A DNA stretch of 60,069 bases from an uncultured Pelagibacteraceae bacterium (GCA_902614055.1 CACMJX010000004.1:1-60069); one strand, 5' to 3'. Counted from the stretch's first letter, positions 35,651 to 45,676 are shown. A program made the numbers and translations. The notes: generated from the letters alone by a model not told the origin.

Positions 35651-35659
35651 TTATTCACA
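35651..35659 (+). promoter_or_regulatory. DnaA box
   Basis: TTATTCACA matches the TTATNCACA consensus at every position and lies 42 bp before the hemE start codon. Confidence 0.65.
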
Positions 35660-35700
35660 ATACATAATACTAATAAAGTAAATAATATATATCTATTTAT

Positions 35701-36702
35701 ATGAGTCCCTTAACTAACTGTATAAAAAATAAAGACACTAAAACCAATCCTATATGGTTAATGAGACAAGCAGGAAGATATTTGCCTGAATTTCGAGAGA
35801 TAAGAAAAAAAAATACAGATTTTATAAAACTTTGTTTAAACAGCGATTTAGCATCTGAAATAACTCTTCAGCCTATAAAGAGATTTGGGTTTGATGGTGC
35901 AGTAATATTTTCTGACATTTTGATGTTACCATATGGTCTTGGTCAAAAAGTAGAATTTGAAAAAAATTTTGGACCAAAGCTTGGAGAAATAGAATTAGAA
36001 AATATCAAGAATGTTGATGAAATTAACTTTACAGAAAAAGTTTATAAAGTTTACAAAGCAATTTCCAAAACTTCCCGGGATACTTTGATGAATAACAAAG
36101 ACATGATAGGATTTGTTGGAGCTCCATGGACTATTCTTGTATATATGATTAATAGATCATCACCAAAAAAAGGTCTAACAGGTGAATTCTTCAAAGATGA
36201 ATTTCTAATAAATAGACTATTAGGAATTATTGAAAAATTTTTAAAAGTTCATATAAAAAATCAAGTCGAGGCAGGAGCCAAAGTAATTCAAATTTTTGAC
36301 AGTTGGGCAGGATTATTAGATGATAAAATTCCTGAATACATTTATATACCTACATTAAATATTGTAGAATATGTCAAACAATTAGGCATACCCGTAATTT
36401 GTTTTCCAAGAGGTATTAAAGATTATAAAAATTTCTGTGAAATAGTTAAACCGGATGCAGTAAATATAGATTATAATGTTGATCCAGAAAAAATAGTAAA
36501 AGAAATAAAAATTCCCATCCAAGGGGGACTTGACCCAAAAATATTATTGACTGATAAAGAAATTCTTAAAAAAGAAGTAGAAAAATATCTTCAAATTTTT
36601 AAGGATCATCCATACATATTTAATTTAGGACATGGAATTTTACCAGAAACTAAAATTGAAATGGTCGAAGACTTGATTAAAATAGTAAGAAACTTTAAAT
36701 GA
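35701..36702 (+). CDS. hemE: Uroporphyrinogen decarboxylase
   Basis: A 333-residue enzyme converting uroporphyrinogen III to coproporphyrinogen III in heme synthesis. PIWLMRQAGRYLPEFR (near residues 18-33) is the family signature and FDGAVIFSDILMLPYGLG carries the catalytic aspartate. The gene opens the rightward oriC-proximal block and overlaps hemH by 4 nt. The hemE-oriC linkage is a recognised alphaproteobacterial feature. Confidence 0.97.
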   Translation: MSPLTNCIKNKDTKTNPIWLMRQAGRYLPEFREIRKKNTDFIKLCLNSDLASEITLQPIKRFGFDGAVIFSDILMLPYGLGQKVEFEKNFGPKLGEIELENIKNVDEINFTEKVYKVYKAISKTSRDTLMNNKDMIGFVGAPWTILVYMINRSSPKKGLTGEFFKDEFLINRLLGIIEKFLKVHIKNQVEAGAKVIQIFDSWAGLLDDKIPEYIYIPTLNIVEYVKQLGIPVICFPRGIKDYKNFCEIVKPDAVNIDYNVDPEKIVKEIKIPIQGGLDPKILLTDKEILKKEVEKYLQIFKDHPYIFNLGHGILPETKIEMVEDLIKIVRNFK

Positions 36703-37691
36703 CACCAGACCATCCTAAAGTCAATTATGGTAAAACAGGGATTTTAATTATAAATCTTGGTACACCCGACTCCACTAGTTGGCTGGATATAAGGAGATAT
36801 TTAAAGGAATTTTTATCAGATAGAAGAGTTATTGAAGTAAATCCTTTTATTTGGCAGGTAATTCTTAATTTATTTATACTTACTTTCAGGCCGTCAAAAA
36901 CTGCTAAAGCTTACAAAGAAATATGGATGAAAGACAAGAATATGTCGCCACTCAGGTTTTTTACAGAGAGCCAAGCTCAAAAGTTATCCGAGAAAATCGG
37001 GAGTGAAAATTTGATTGTTGATTTTGCAATGAGGTATGGCAACCCAAGTATCAAAAGTAAAATAAATCAACTTCACGAAAAAGGTTGTGAGAATTTAATA
37101 ATACTACCTCTTTATCCCCAATATGCTGCTGCAACAACTGCAACTGTATGTGACGAGGTATATAGAACCCTTATGAAAATGAGATGGCAACCAAATTTAA
37201 AAATAATTCCTCATTATGAGTCTGAACCTCTTTATATTGATGCTATTAAAAATAGTATTGTAAAAAAAATTAATGAAATTAATTGGAAACCAGACTTAAT
37301 AGTAGCTTCGTATCATGGAATACCAAAAAAATATTTTGACAAGGGAGACCCTTATCATTGCTATTGTCATAAAACCACTAGACTTATTTCTGAAAAATAT
37401 TCAGATATTAAAATTATGACAACATTTCAATCAAGATTTGGTCCTCAAGAATGGCTGCAACCCTATACAGACAAAACCTTTGAAGCCTTGCCCCAAGAGG
37501 GAAAAAAAAATATTCTAGTTATATGTCCTGGTTTTTCGTCTGATTGTGTAGAGACTCTAGAAGAAATATCCATCCAAGGGAAAGAAAGCTTTATCAAATC
37601 AGGCGGTGAAAACTTTGAAATGATACCTTGCTTAAATGATAATGAAGATCATATTTCTTTATTCAAACATCTCATTTCAAAAAATTTATAA
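36699..37691 (+). CDS. hemH: Ferrochelatase
   Basis: A 330-residue enzyme inserting ferrous iron into protoporphyrin IX. GILIINLGTPDSTS near the start, the metal-site histidine of SYHGIPKKYFDKGDPY, and TFQSRFGPQEWLQPYTD are all conserved. It is translationally coupled to hemE upstream (4-nt overlap) and followed after 3 nt by hemJ, giving a hemE-hemH-hemJ late-heme operon. Confidence 0.97.
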   Translation: MTPDHPKVNYGKTGILIINLGTPDSTSWLDIRRYLKEFLSDRRVIEVNPFIWQVILNLFILTFRPSKTAKAYKEIWMKDKNMSPLRFFTESQAQKLSEKIGSENLIVDFAMRYGNPSIKSKINQLHEKGCENLIILPLYPQYAAATTATVCDEVYRTLMKMRWQPNLKIIPHYESEPLYIDAIKNSIVKKINEINWKPDLIVASYHGIPKKYFDKGDPYHCYCHKTTRLISEKYSDIKIMTTFQSRFGPQEWLQPYTDKTFEALPQEGKKNILVICPGFSSDCVETLEEISIQGKESFIKSGGENFEMIPCLNDNEDHISLFKHLISKNL

Positions 37692-37694
37692 TCA

Positions 37695-38129
37695 ATGAGT
37701 GGATATCTTTTATTTAAATCACTTCATTTAATAGCAGTAATTTCTTGGATGGCAGGGTTATTATATTTACCAAGAATTTTTGTTTACCACGTCGAAAATT
37801 TTGAAAAGGATCAAGCTACTGAAATTTTTGAAACGATGGAAAGAAAACTTTATAATTATATCATGCGACCAGCCATGATTTTGTCTTGGCTTTTTGGAAT
37901 TATATTGATTTGGATTAATGGAATTGAAAGTTTTGCTTATTTATGGTTACAACTTAAAATCCTACTAGTAGTGATTTTAACAATTTATCATGAGTATCTG
38001 GGCAAATGTATGCGTTCATTAAAATCTAAAGAAAACTCAAAATCATCCAGATTTTTTAGGATAATAAATGAAATACCCACAGTATTGCTTATTTTCATTG
38101 TTTTTATTGTGGTTTTTAAGCCTATCTAG
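37695..38129 (+). CDS. hemJ: Protoporphyrinogen IX oxidase HemJ
   Basis: A 144-residue inner-membrane protein with four hydrophobic helices. KSLHLIAVISWMAGLLYLPR near the start carries the conserved histidine, and RPAMILSWLFGI and LKILLVVILTIYHEYLG follow. HemJ oxidises protoporphyrinogen IX just before the hemH step, consistent with the operon. The final segment (IPTVLLIFIVFIVVFKP) is the fourth helix. Confidence 0.94.
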   Translation: MSGYLLFKSLHLIAVISWMAGLLYLPRIFVYHVENFEKDQATEIFETMERKLYNYIMRPAMILSWLFGIILIWINGIESFAYLWLQLKILLVVILTIYHEYLGKCMRSLKSKENSKSSRFFRIINEIPTVLLIFIVFIVVFKPI

Positions 38130-38188
38130 GGTTGAAATTTTTACATCAGTATATATATTTAGAATATCACTAACAAAAACTTCCACAC

Positions 38189-39460
38189 ATGAATATTCAA
38201 GAATTAAAAGAAAAAAGCTCAGAAAAATTAATCACCGAAGCTGAAAAGCTAGGTATAGAAAACGCTAGCACATTACGTAGACAAGAAATTTATTTTGCAA
38301 TTTTAAAAAAGCTTGCAGAAAAAGGTGAAGAGATTACCGGTGGAGGTGTTCTGCAATTATTGCAAGATGGCTTTGGCTTTCTTAGAGCAATGGAGTCGAA
38401 TTATTTACCGGGTGCAGATGATATATATGTAAGCCCAAGTCAAATCAGAAGATTTGGTTTAAGAACTGGTGATAGTGTTGAGGGACCAATTAGATCTCCA
38501 AAAGAAGGAGAGAGATATTTTGCACTTCTTCAAGTCAGCAAAATAAATTTTGAAGAACCAGATAAATTTAAACACAAAATTGCTTTTGATAACCTAACAC
38601 CTCTTTATCCAAACAAACAATTGGGAATGGAAGTTGAAACAAACAAAGTTGAAAAAAAACCTGATTTAACCCCAAGACTTATTGATCTTGTTAGTCCGAT
38701 TGGAAAAGGCCAAAGATCTTTAATCATTTCACCTCCAAAAGCTGGTAAAACAATGATTTTACAAAGTATAGCTAACTCTATAACAGCAAATCATCCTGAA
38801 TGTTATCTTATGGTTCTATTAATAGATGAAAGACCTGAGGAAGTTACAGACATGCAAAGAACAGTTAAAGGTGAAGTTATTAGCTCTACGTTTGATGAAC
38901 CAGCGCAACGTCACGTAGCTGTAGCAGAAATGGTGATCGAAAAAGCTAAAAGGTTAACCGAACATAAAAAAGATGTTGTAATTTTACTAGACTCCATAAC
39001 TAGGTTAGGAAGAGCTTATAATGCAGTTGTACCAAGTTCCGGTAAAGTTTTGACAGGTGGAGTGGATGCGAATGCCCTTCAAAGACCAAAGAGATTTTTT
39101 GGAGCAGCTAGAAATATCGAAGAAGGTGGATCTTTAACTATTATTGCAACAGCTTTGATTGATACAGGTAGCAGAATGGATGAAGTGATTTTTGAGGAAT
39201 TTAAAGGAACAGGAAATAGTGAAACTATTTTAGATAGAAAAATTTCAGAGAAAAGAATTTACCCTGCAATTGATATTACTAAATCAGGAACAAGACGAGA
39301 AGAACTGATATTTGATAAAAATGATCTTCAAAAAATGAATGTTTTAAGGAGAATTATTGCCCCAATGGGGTCAATGGATGCTATTGATTTTATTAATTCG
39401 AAATTAAAAACAACAAAAAACAATGCTGAGTTTTTTAACTCAATGAATAAACCAGCATAA
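38189..39460 (+). CDS. rho: Transcription termination factor Rho
   Basis: A 423-residue hexameric RNA helicase. The N-terminal RNA-binding fold has [16 protein letters not shown], Walker A is [11 protein letters not shown] (near residues 181-191), and [15 protein letters not shown] and SRLGRAYN are conserved. With so few intrinsic terminators in this window, Rho probably ends most transcripts. The gene is near oriC as in other alphaproteobacteria but is separated from mnmE by an accessory insert. Confidence 0.98.
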   Translation: MNIQELKEKSSEKLITEAEKLGIENASTLRRQEIYFAILKKLAEKGEEITGGGVLQLLQDGFGFLRAMESNYLPGADDIYVSPSQIRRFGLRTGDSVEGPIRSPKEGERYFALLQVSKINFEEPDKFKHKIAFDNLTPLYPNKQLGMEVETNKVEKKPDLTPRLIDLVSPIGKGQRSLIISPPKAGKTMILQSIANSITANHPECYLMVLLIDERPEEVTDMQRTVKGEVISSTFDEPAQRHVAVAEMVIEKAKRLTEHKKDVVILLDSITRLGRAYNAVVPSSGKVLTGGVDANALQRPKRFFGAARNIEEGGSLTIIATALIDTGSRMDEVIFEEFKGTGNSETILDRKISEKRIYPAIDITKSGTRREELIFDKNDLQKMNVLRRIIAPMGSMDAIDFINSKLKTTKNNAEFFNSMNKPA

Positions 39461-39504
39461 ATCTTCCATAGAATATATTTTATTTTTTAGTAGACTAATG
39501 CCTG

Positions 39505-40626
39505 ATGCTTAGTCCAGAAATTATTAAAGAAGTTGAAAAAGTTAAATCTTTTGAGAGATTAGGAGAATATGTAAAAGCATTTAAGGTAAGTCAGTCATTA
39601 GTAGAAAATAATGAAAATAATTTTTTTTTACAAAACTTAAATGGTTACATTTTATTTAAATTAAACAATTTTAAATCGAGTAAAAAACATTTATCTAAAT
39701 CTATTGAACTAAACAATAATTTTGCAACTTCGTACTACTTGTTAGGTCTAGTTAATAGGCAACATAATGAGTTTGAAGATGCCCTAGAAAACTTTATAAA
39801 AGCTATTTCTTTGGATATAAATTTAAAGGACGCACATCACAATATCATAAAAATTTTATCTTCTTTTAAACCAAAAAAAAATTTAAATAATCCATATGTT
39901 TTGACTAACTCATTATTAGAAAAAATAAATTTTGATTACAGAGAAAATTTATACATCAATGATTCTGAAGTGGTTGGTTTTATTAAAAACTCAATAGAAG
40001 TTTTAAAAAAAAATTTAACATACACAGATTTTCCATATATGCAAATCTACAGACATAATTCAGTTAATTTGAATTGTGATAGGCATTTCAAAGTATTTAA
40101 TAGTCAAGCCATTATTCCAGAGTTCTGCTTTGAATGTTTTAAGATAGTCATAGAGGTAAACAATATTTTAGACTTAATAAAATTGTATTTTGTATTTGAT
40201 AACCTTTATGTTGGATTAAGAAATAATAGAAAAGTTATGGTTGAACAAAGACCTAATGTATCTGGACAATATAAAGGTTTTGTTTACTCACAAAATTTAC
40301 AAGAATTAGACGAGATTGCTAATAATCTTCAAAAGATAATAAAAAAAAATATTGGAGACAATTTTACAATTACTAAGAAAAGAGGTTGCACAGAATTTAG
40401 TCAGAAATACCCAAACTATAAAGAAATCAAAAAAGATAAAATGATGAGTTTTAAAACTGAATGGAAAGATAAGGAAAAGTATATAGATGGAAAAATTTAT
40501 AACAAAAACTCAGAAAAAGCCCTTATTAATAAGTATTTAAGTGGTAATAAATTGAATGACATTTTAATAATTAGAAATTGGCTTAAATTTGCAAAAGCGA
40601 ATGGTGATAAATCTATAGATTTATAA
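39505..40626 (+). CDS. TPR protein with uncharacterised Cys-containing C-terminal domain
   Basis: A 373-residue protein. Residues about 10-125 are TPR-like repeats (NNFATSYYLLGLVNRQHNEF). Residues about 150-320 form a domain I cannot name, with NCDRHFKVFN, IIPEFCFECFKIVIEV (a CxxC pair), QRPNVSGQYKGFVYS and KKRGCTEFSQKYPNY. The CxxC plus the later cysteine suggests a metal site or redox pair. I have an impression of similar text in other marine bacterial proteins but cannot confirm it. The gene sits between rho and two sulfotransferase genes, an insert into an otherwise conserved order, so a role in sulfated products is possible. Confidence 0.8.
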   Translation: MLSPEIIKEVEKVKSFERLGEYVKAFKVSQSLVENNENNFFLQNLNGYILFKLNNFKSSKKHLSKSIELNNNFATSYYLLGLVNRQHNEFEDALENFIKAISLDINLKDAHHNIIKILSSFKPKKNLNNPYVLTNSLLEKINFDYRENLYINDSEVVGFIKNSIEVLKKNLTYTDFPYMQIYRHNSVNLNCDRHFKVFNSQAIIPEFCFECFKIVIEVNNILDLIKLYFVFDNLYVGLRNNRKVMVEQRPNVSGQYKGFVYSQNLQELDEIANNLQKIIKKNIGDNFTITKKRGCTEFSQKYPNYKEIKKDKMMSFKTEWKDKEKYIDGKIYNKNSEKALINKYLSGNKLNDILIIRNWLKFAKANGDKSIDL

Positions 40627-40627
40627 A

Positions 40628-41491
40628 TCAAATATATTTTAACTCTTTCATTTCTTTTTCAAATTTTTTCTCTATTTCGCTAGATATACTTTTATCTAAA
40701 ATTTTCCTCCAATCATTCTTAGGTCCTAGGAAAAAAAATTTATTTCTATTACCATCTTTGTCGATAGTGCTCTCAGTAAATCCGTTCTCTTTTTCCATAT
40801 TTTCTAACCTCTCAAATGAGCTTAAATTTATTGCATTTTCTATTTGCGCTTCAGTAAATTTAACTTTTAACAATTTTCCTATAAAATCTGCAATTTTAGT
40901 AAATTCGCTTTTAGAATTTTTATAAAGATCTTCATATCTTACTAAAATATAATTTTTTTTCATATTCTTCCAAGATAAATAGTGAGTTTTCCATGAGCCA
41001 ACATATTGTGTTAACGGAAATATTTTACTCTTTAAATACAAAGCCTTTTGTCTATCTGATAAGGCTAAAATTTGATCATCTTTAAATATAAATTTTTGCG
41101 CTTCATCATAATTTGATAATGAATAATGGTTTTTTACTGATGTAATTACATTTCTAGGGTCTCTAACAATATAAATAGTACCTAATGTATTTTGACCGTC
41201 CGTAAAAGGAAATCCTTTGTGTTTACCAAGCATATTATGAGTTTTAAAAAATCTTAGTCTATTATCAGAATTTATCTTTTTCTGAGAAGCTATCCAATTT
41301 TTTGATATTTCATCAAGATTAAATAAATTAGAAACAAGATCTTTAAAATGAGTAGAATGTGGATAATTCATAATCGCTTTTAGGTGATTTAAATTCAAAT
41401 CAGTTTTTTTACTGCCCATCAGCAATGAAATAATAAAAAATCTTAGCCACGTATTTCCGCTTTTAGGATATGAAGCTAACCAAATAATCAT
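40628..41491 (-). CDS. Sulfotransferase-family protein (tandem copy A)
   Basis: A 287-residue sulfotransferase-domain protein. MIIWLASYPKSGNTWLR has the phosphosulfate loop at residues 8-14, and TIYIVRDPRNVITSVKNHY (near residues 105-123) is the 3'-phosphate motif. The C-terminal GPKNDWRKIL is shared with the other short copies. It follows copy B by 2 nt and almost meets the convergent TPR gene. The acceptor is unknown. Confidence 0.88.
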   Translation of the reverse strand: MIIWLASYPKSGNTWLRFFIISLLMGSKKTDLNLNHLKAIMNYPHSTHFKDLVSNLFNLDEISKNWIASQKKINSDNRLRFFKTHNMLGKHKGFPFTDGQNTLGTIYIVRDPRNVITSVKNHYSLSNYDEAQKFIFKDDQILALSDRQKALYLKSKIFPLTQYVGSWKTHYLSWKNMKKNYILVRYEDLYKNSKSEFTKIADFIGKLLKVKFTEAQIENAINLSSFERLENMEKENGFTESTIDKDGNRNKFFFLGPKNDWRKILDKSISSEIEKKFEKEMKELKYI

Positions 41492-41493
41492 TA

Positions 41494-42348
41494 TTAAATA
41501 TATCCAAGTTCAAGCATCTCAGTTTGAAACTCTCTTTCTATATCCTCTTTTAACTTTGTATCTAATAATTTCTTCCAATCATTTTCAGGTCCTAGATTAA
41601 AAAATTGCTTTATTTCTCCAGTTTTCTTATCTTTTACAGCTTCTCCAAATCCACCTTGTTTCTCTAACTTTTTAAGATTTTCAAAAGAATTTGAATTTAT
41701 TGCATAATCAATTTTATCATTTTCAAATCTTTCATTTAAAAGTTTAGCTAAATATTCTGAGAGTCTATGAAATTCTTTTTGTGGATTTAAAAGTAAGTCC
41801 TCATATTTAATTAATAAATAATTTTTTTTAAATTCTTTCCATGATAGGTAATGGTTTTTCCAAGAAGAAAGCACTGTAAAAATATTTCTATTCACTTCTG
41901 GATCATTTGGATCAAATTTTTTTCCTATAGCTTTTTTCTCATCGAATAAAAATTCCCTAGCTTCTTCATAATTTTTCTTTGAATAATGATAAAGTATTGA
42001 GGATATTACATTTCTAGGATCCCTTACAATATGCACAACACCTAGTGACACCTCGCCATTTGTAAAAAAAGAATTTTCAAATTTACAAAGAGCATGATGT
42101 GTTTTAAAAAATTTAATTTTATTATCCTGATTAATAATCTTTTGTGACAAAATCCAATTCGATGATAATTCTCTGAGGCTATCAATTTCACTTACAAGGT
42201 TAGTAAAATGTGATCTTAATGGATATTGCTGTATATGAATTAGGTCTTTTAAGTTTGCCTCATTATTTTCATTATATAACAAAGAAGTTATAAACGAACG
42301 TACCCAAGTATTTCCACTTTTAGGATATGAAGCTAACCAAATAATCAT
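41494..42348 (-). CDS. Sulfotransferase-family protein (tandem copy B)
   Basis: A 284-residue paralogue of the gene directly after it. It has the same start (MIIWLASYPKSGNTWVR), the VHIVRDPRNVISSILYHY motif and a C-terminal GPENDWKKLLD. The first 34 or so bases of copies A and B are almost identical, and the gene at 9813 starts alike, indicating duplication. It is divergent from mnmE with 48 nt between start codons. Substrate unknown; the family uses PAPS as donor. Confidence 0.88.
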   Translation of the reverse strand: MIIWLASYPKSGNTWVRSFITSLLYNENNEANLKDLIHIQQYPLRSHFTNLVSEIDSLRELSSNWILSQKIINQDNKIKFFKTHHALCKFENSFFTNGEVSLGVVHIVRDPRNVISSILYHYSKKNYEEAREFLFDEKKAIGKKFDPNDPEVNRNIFTVLSSWKNHYLSWKEFKKNYLLIKYEDLLLNPQKEFHRLSEYLAKLLNERFENDKIDYAINSNSFENLKKLEKQGGFGEAVKDKKTGEIKQFFNLGPENDWKKLLDTKLKEDIEREFQTEMLELGYI

Positions 42349-42396
42349 TAAGATAAATATATAATTTAGATGAATATAAAACTATAATAATTAGTT

Positions 42397-43728
42397 ATGA
42401 CAATTTATGCTCTCTCATCAGGACCTGATATCTCAGGTATTGCAATTATCAGAATATCAGGAGCTAAAGTTAAGGAGATTGTTAAATTAATCACAAACAG
42501 CCAACTTCCAAAACCGAGGCAAGCAACCTTAAAAAAATTCAATAAAATCAACAATTCTGAGCTTATAGATGAGGGAATATTAATATGGTTTCCAGGCCCT
42601 GAGAGCTACACAGGCGAAGATATGGCTGAAATACATGTGCATGGTAGTATTGCTGTTGTGAGGGCAATTTTAGATCAATTATCAAAAATTGAAAATTGTC
42701 GACTTGCAGAGCCTGGTGAATTTACAAAAATTGCTTTTCAAAATGAAAAAATAAATCTTCTTAAAGCTGAGAGCATATCCGATCTCATTTCTGCAGAAAC
42801 AGAAATTCAAAGACAACAAGCTATTAAAATAATGAGCGGGAAAAGTTCAGATAAATTTAATTCACTAAGAGAAAAACTTTTAAAAATTTTATCAAACGTT
42901 GAAGCTAAAATTGATTTTCCTGAGGAGGATCTCCCAGATGATTTAATTAAAAATATAAAAAATGATACTGAAAAAATAAGATTAGAAATTGAAAAAATTT
43001 TGAACGATCAAAAAGTTGGAGAAAGAATCAGAGAAGGTTTTAAGATTGCGATTATTGGGCCAGCCAATGCCGGAAAATCTTCTTTGCTTAATTATCTCTC
43101 CAATCGTGATGTAGCTATCGTTTCAGAAATTGCAGGAACTACAAGAGACGTTATCGAAGCTCATTTAAATTTAGATGGCTACCCAGTTGTGATTTCTGAT
43201 ACTGCTGGGATTAGAGAATCTCAAGATGAGATAGAAAAAAAAGGAATTAAATTAGCACTTAAACGTGCTGAAGATGCGGATCTTAATATAATAGTAATTG
43301 AGCCAAAAAGTGTTAATTTTACAGGATTTTTGAATGATTTAATTAGTGAAAAATCAATAATTGTAATCAATAAAATAGATCTTGGTTATAAAGATATTAG
43401 TCAACAAATTGAAAAGTTTAATCCAATTTTTTTATCAATTAAAAATGAAACAAATTTAGATGAATTAATAAATAGAATTAAAGATAAACTAAAAAATAAA
43501 TTTGTTAGTTCAAATGAAACTCTAATTACTAGAGAAAGACATAGACAAAGTTTAGAAGCTTGTGTTCAAAATTTAATCAACTTTGAGGAAAAAAACTCTC
43601 AAGAAGATTTTGATAAAGCTGCAGAGGATTTAAGGTTAGCAACTAGACACTTAGGTATGATTGTTGGTAAAGTTGACGTTGAGGAAATTTTAGGTTCCAT
43701 TTTTAGTGATTTTTGTATAGGTAAATAA
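42397..43728 (+). CDS. mnmE: tRNA modification GTPase MnmE (TrmE)
   Basis: A 443-residue GTPase that, with MnmG, installs the aminomethyl-type modification at uridine 34 of certain tRNAs. The N-terminal formyl-THF-binding fold starts TIYALSSGPDISGIAIIR, the G-domain P-loop is GPANAGKSS (near residues 221-229), the G3 loop is DTAGIRES, and the protein ends in the essential CIGK motif. It precedes mnmG, its partner, as in most alphaproteobacteria. Confidence 0.97.
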   Translation: MTIYALSSGPDISGIAIIRISGAKVKEIVKLITNSQLPKPRQATLKKFNKINNSELIDEGILIWFPGPESYTGEDMAEIHVHGSIAVVRAILDQLSKIENCRLAEPGEFTKIAFQNEKINLLKAESISDLISAETEIQRQQAIKIMSGKSSDKFNSLREKLLKILSNVEAKIDFPEEDLPDDLIKNIKNDTEKIRLEIEKILNDQKVGERIREGFKIAIIGPANAGKSSLLNYLSNRDVAIVSEIAGTTRDVIEAHLNLDGYPVVISDTAGIRESQDEIEKKGIKLALKRAEDADLNIIVIEPKSVNFTGFLNDLISEKSIIVINKIDLGYKDISQQIEKFNPIFLSIKNETNLDELINRIKDKLKNKFVSSNETLITRERHRQSLEACVQNLINFEEKNSQEDFDKAAEDLRLATRHLGMIVGKVDVEEILGSIFSDFCIGK

Positions 43729-43804
43729 GTATTGTATTTCCTTACTTTTTATTCACTTTTAAGTGTTTTCTTGTAAATTTTAAGATCAATAATAAATTAC
43801 AAAT

Positions 43805-45676
43805 ATGAAAAATGAGTTATCATTTGATGTAGTTGTAATTGGTGGTGGCCACGCTGGCTGTGAGGCCGCAGCAGCTTCGGCTAGATTAGGCGTAAATACT
43901 GCCTTATTTACTCATAAATTTGATACTATTGGTGAGATGTCATGCAATCCAGCTATAGGTGGATTAGGTAAAGGTCATCTTGTTCGAGAAATAGATGCAC
44001 TAGATGGTGTAATGGCAGAAGTTGCAGATAAATCAGGAATACAATTTAGATTATTAAATAGAAGTAGAGGCCCTGCAGTGCGTGGACCTCGCACTCAAAG
44101 CGATAGATCATTATACAAGAAATATATGCAAGAAAAACTGATAAACTATTGTAATTTAACAATTTTTTCTGATCCTGTAATTAAGTTTATTTTTGAAAAA
44201 AATAGTATAATTGGTTTTATTACACAAGAAGGCAAAAAAGTACTCTCATCAAAAGTAATTTTAACAACTGGAACTTTTCTAAATGGGTTAATTCACATTG
44301 GTAGTGAAAAAACGCCTGCAGGTAGATTTAATGAAAAACCTTCAACTGGTTTAAGTGAACAGTTAGAAAAATATAATTTCAAAATTGGAAGATTAAAAAC
44401 AGGAACACCACCAAGATTGGATGCAACGACAATTAACTTTGAAAAACTCGAGGAGCAGCATGCAGATGAAGATCCGTATTTTTTTTCTTTCCTAACAAAA
44501 AAAAATATTAATAAACAAATTTATTGCAGGATGACTTATACCAATCAAATAGTACATGATATTATTTCTAAAAATATAAAAAGTAGTGCTATGTACTCTG
44601 GAAGTATCCAGGGAGTTGGTCCGAGATATTGTCCTTCTATAGAAGATAAAGTTGTAAAATTTGCCGACAAGCAAAAGCATCAAATATTTTTGGAGCCAGA
44701 GGGTTTAAATGATAAAACTATATACCCTAACGGAATTTCAACTTCACTTCCTGCTGATGTACAGCAAGAAATATGTCATAATATCAATGGTTTAGAAGAT
44801 GTAAAGATTTTAAGACCTGGATATGCTATAGAATATGATTTTGTGGACCCAAGAGAGCTATTTTTAACATTAGAGACAAAAAAAATTAGAAATCTTTACC
44901 TAGCAGGACAAATAAATGGTACTACAGGTTATGAAGAGGCAGCCGCTCAGGGATTGATTGCTGGAATTAATGCTTCTCTCTCCATATTAGGAAAAGAACC
45001 ATTTATCCTTGATAGATCTGAAGCGTATATAGGTGTGATGATAGATGATTTGGTCACAAAAGGAGTTGCTGAGCCTTACAGAATGTTTACTTCAAGGGCA
45101 GAATATAGGCTATCTTTGAGATCTGATAATGCAGATCTTAGACTTACTCAAAAAGGAATTGATATTGGACTTATACTTGATGAGAGAAAAGTAATATATC
45201 AAGAAAAAGCATCTAAACTTTATAAAAGTCTAAAAAAAATGGAAAATTCCCTGATTTCTCCCTCTAAAGCTTCAAAATTTGGAATAAATATAGCAAAAGA
45301 CGGGGTTAAAAGGAATGCAATAGAGATATTAAGTCAAAATACTGTAAATATGAACAAAATAAGGGAAATTTGGCCAGAAATCAAATATGTTTCACGTGAA
45401 ATAGATGAGCAAATTGAGATAAAAGCTCATTATAAAGGCTATTTGAAGAAACAAGATGCAGATATATTAGCATTTAAAAGAGATGAAAATCTTAAAATTC
45501 CTGAAAATATTGACTATGATCAATTCTCAGGTTTATCAAATGAAGTTAAATCAAAATTTAAGGAAATAAAACCAAAAACACTTGGCCAAGCACTTAGAAT
45601 AGATGGAATTACACCAGCAGCAGTATATATTTTGTTGTCTCATGTTAAAAGAAAGTCTATTAAGCATATAGCTTGA
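43805..45676 (+). CDS. mnmG: tRNA uridine-5-carboxymethylaminomethyl modification enzyme MnmG (GidA)
   Basis: A 623-residue FAD enzyme and partner of Mnm[21 protein letters not shown] is the FAD-binding loop, followed by [31 protein letters not shown] and [17 protein letters not shown] are family signatures. A parS site (one mismatch from the other copy) is embedded at 45388-45403, read in frame as YVSREI. It overlaps the TTG start of rsmG. Confidence 0.97.
   Translation: MKNELSFDVVVIGGGHAGCEAAAASARLGVNTALFTHKFDTIGEMSCNPAIGGLGKGHLVREIDALDGVMAEVADKSGIQFRLLNRSRGPAVRGPRTQSDRSLYKKYMQEKLINYCNLTIFSDPVIKFIFEKNSIIGFITQEGKKVLSSKVILTTGTFLNGLIHIGSEKTPAGRFNEKPSTGLSEQLEKYNFKIGRLKTGTPPRLDATTINFEKLEEQHADEDPYFFSFLTKKNINKQIYCRMTYTNQIVHDIISKNIKSSAMYSGSIQGVGPRYCPSIEDKVVKFADKQKHQIFLEPEGLNDKTIYPNGISTSLPADVQQEICHNINGLEDVKILRPGYAIEYDFVDPRELFLTLETKKIRNLYLAGQINGTTGYEEAAAQGLIAGINASLSILGKEPFILDRSEAYIGVMIDDLVTKGVAEPYRMFTSRAEYRLSLRSDNADLRLTQKGIDIGLILDERKVIYQEKASKLYKSLKKMENSLISPSKASKFGINIAKDGVKRNAIEILSQNTVNMNKIREIWPEIKYVSREIDEQIEIKAHYKGYLKKQDADILAFKRDENLKIPENIDYDQFSGLSNEVKSKFKEIKPKTLGQALRIDGITPAAVYILLSHVKRKSIKHIA
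45388..45403 (+). promoter_or_regulatory. parS-like centromere site inside mnmG
   Basis: TGTTTCACGTGAAATA, one mismatch from the 16-bp parS consensus TGTTTCACGTGAAACA. It lies in the coding sequence of mnmG, 332 bp before the perfect copy. Confidence 0.88.

Larger units (their letters stand above)
35417..35700. other. oriC: Probable chromosomal replication origin (oriC)
   Basis: A 284-bp very AT-rich gap between divergent ppsR and hemE, the same position as the known origin of Caulobacter crescentus and the proposed one of Rickettsia prowazekii. It holds a consensus DnaA box (35651-35659), two one-mismatch boxes, a CtrA-type box (35609-35624) and an 11-bp exact direct repeat. Genes on the left run leftward and on the right rightward, as expected for outgoing forks. 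maf, dnaQ and the parAB/parS locus are nearby. GC skew was not calculated. Confidence 0.82.
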
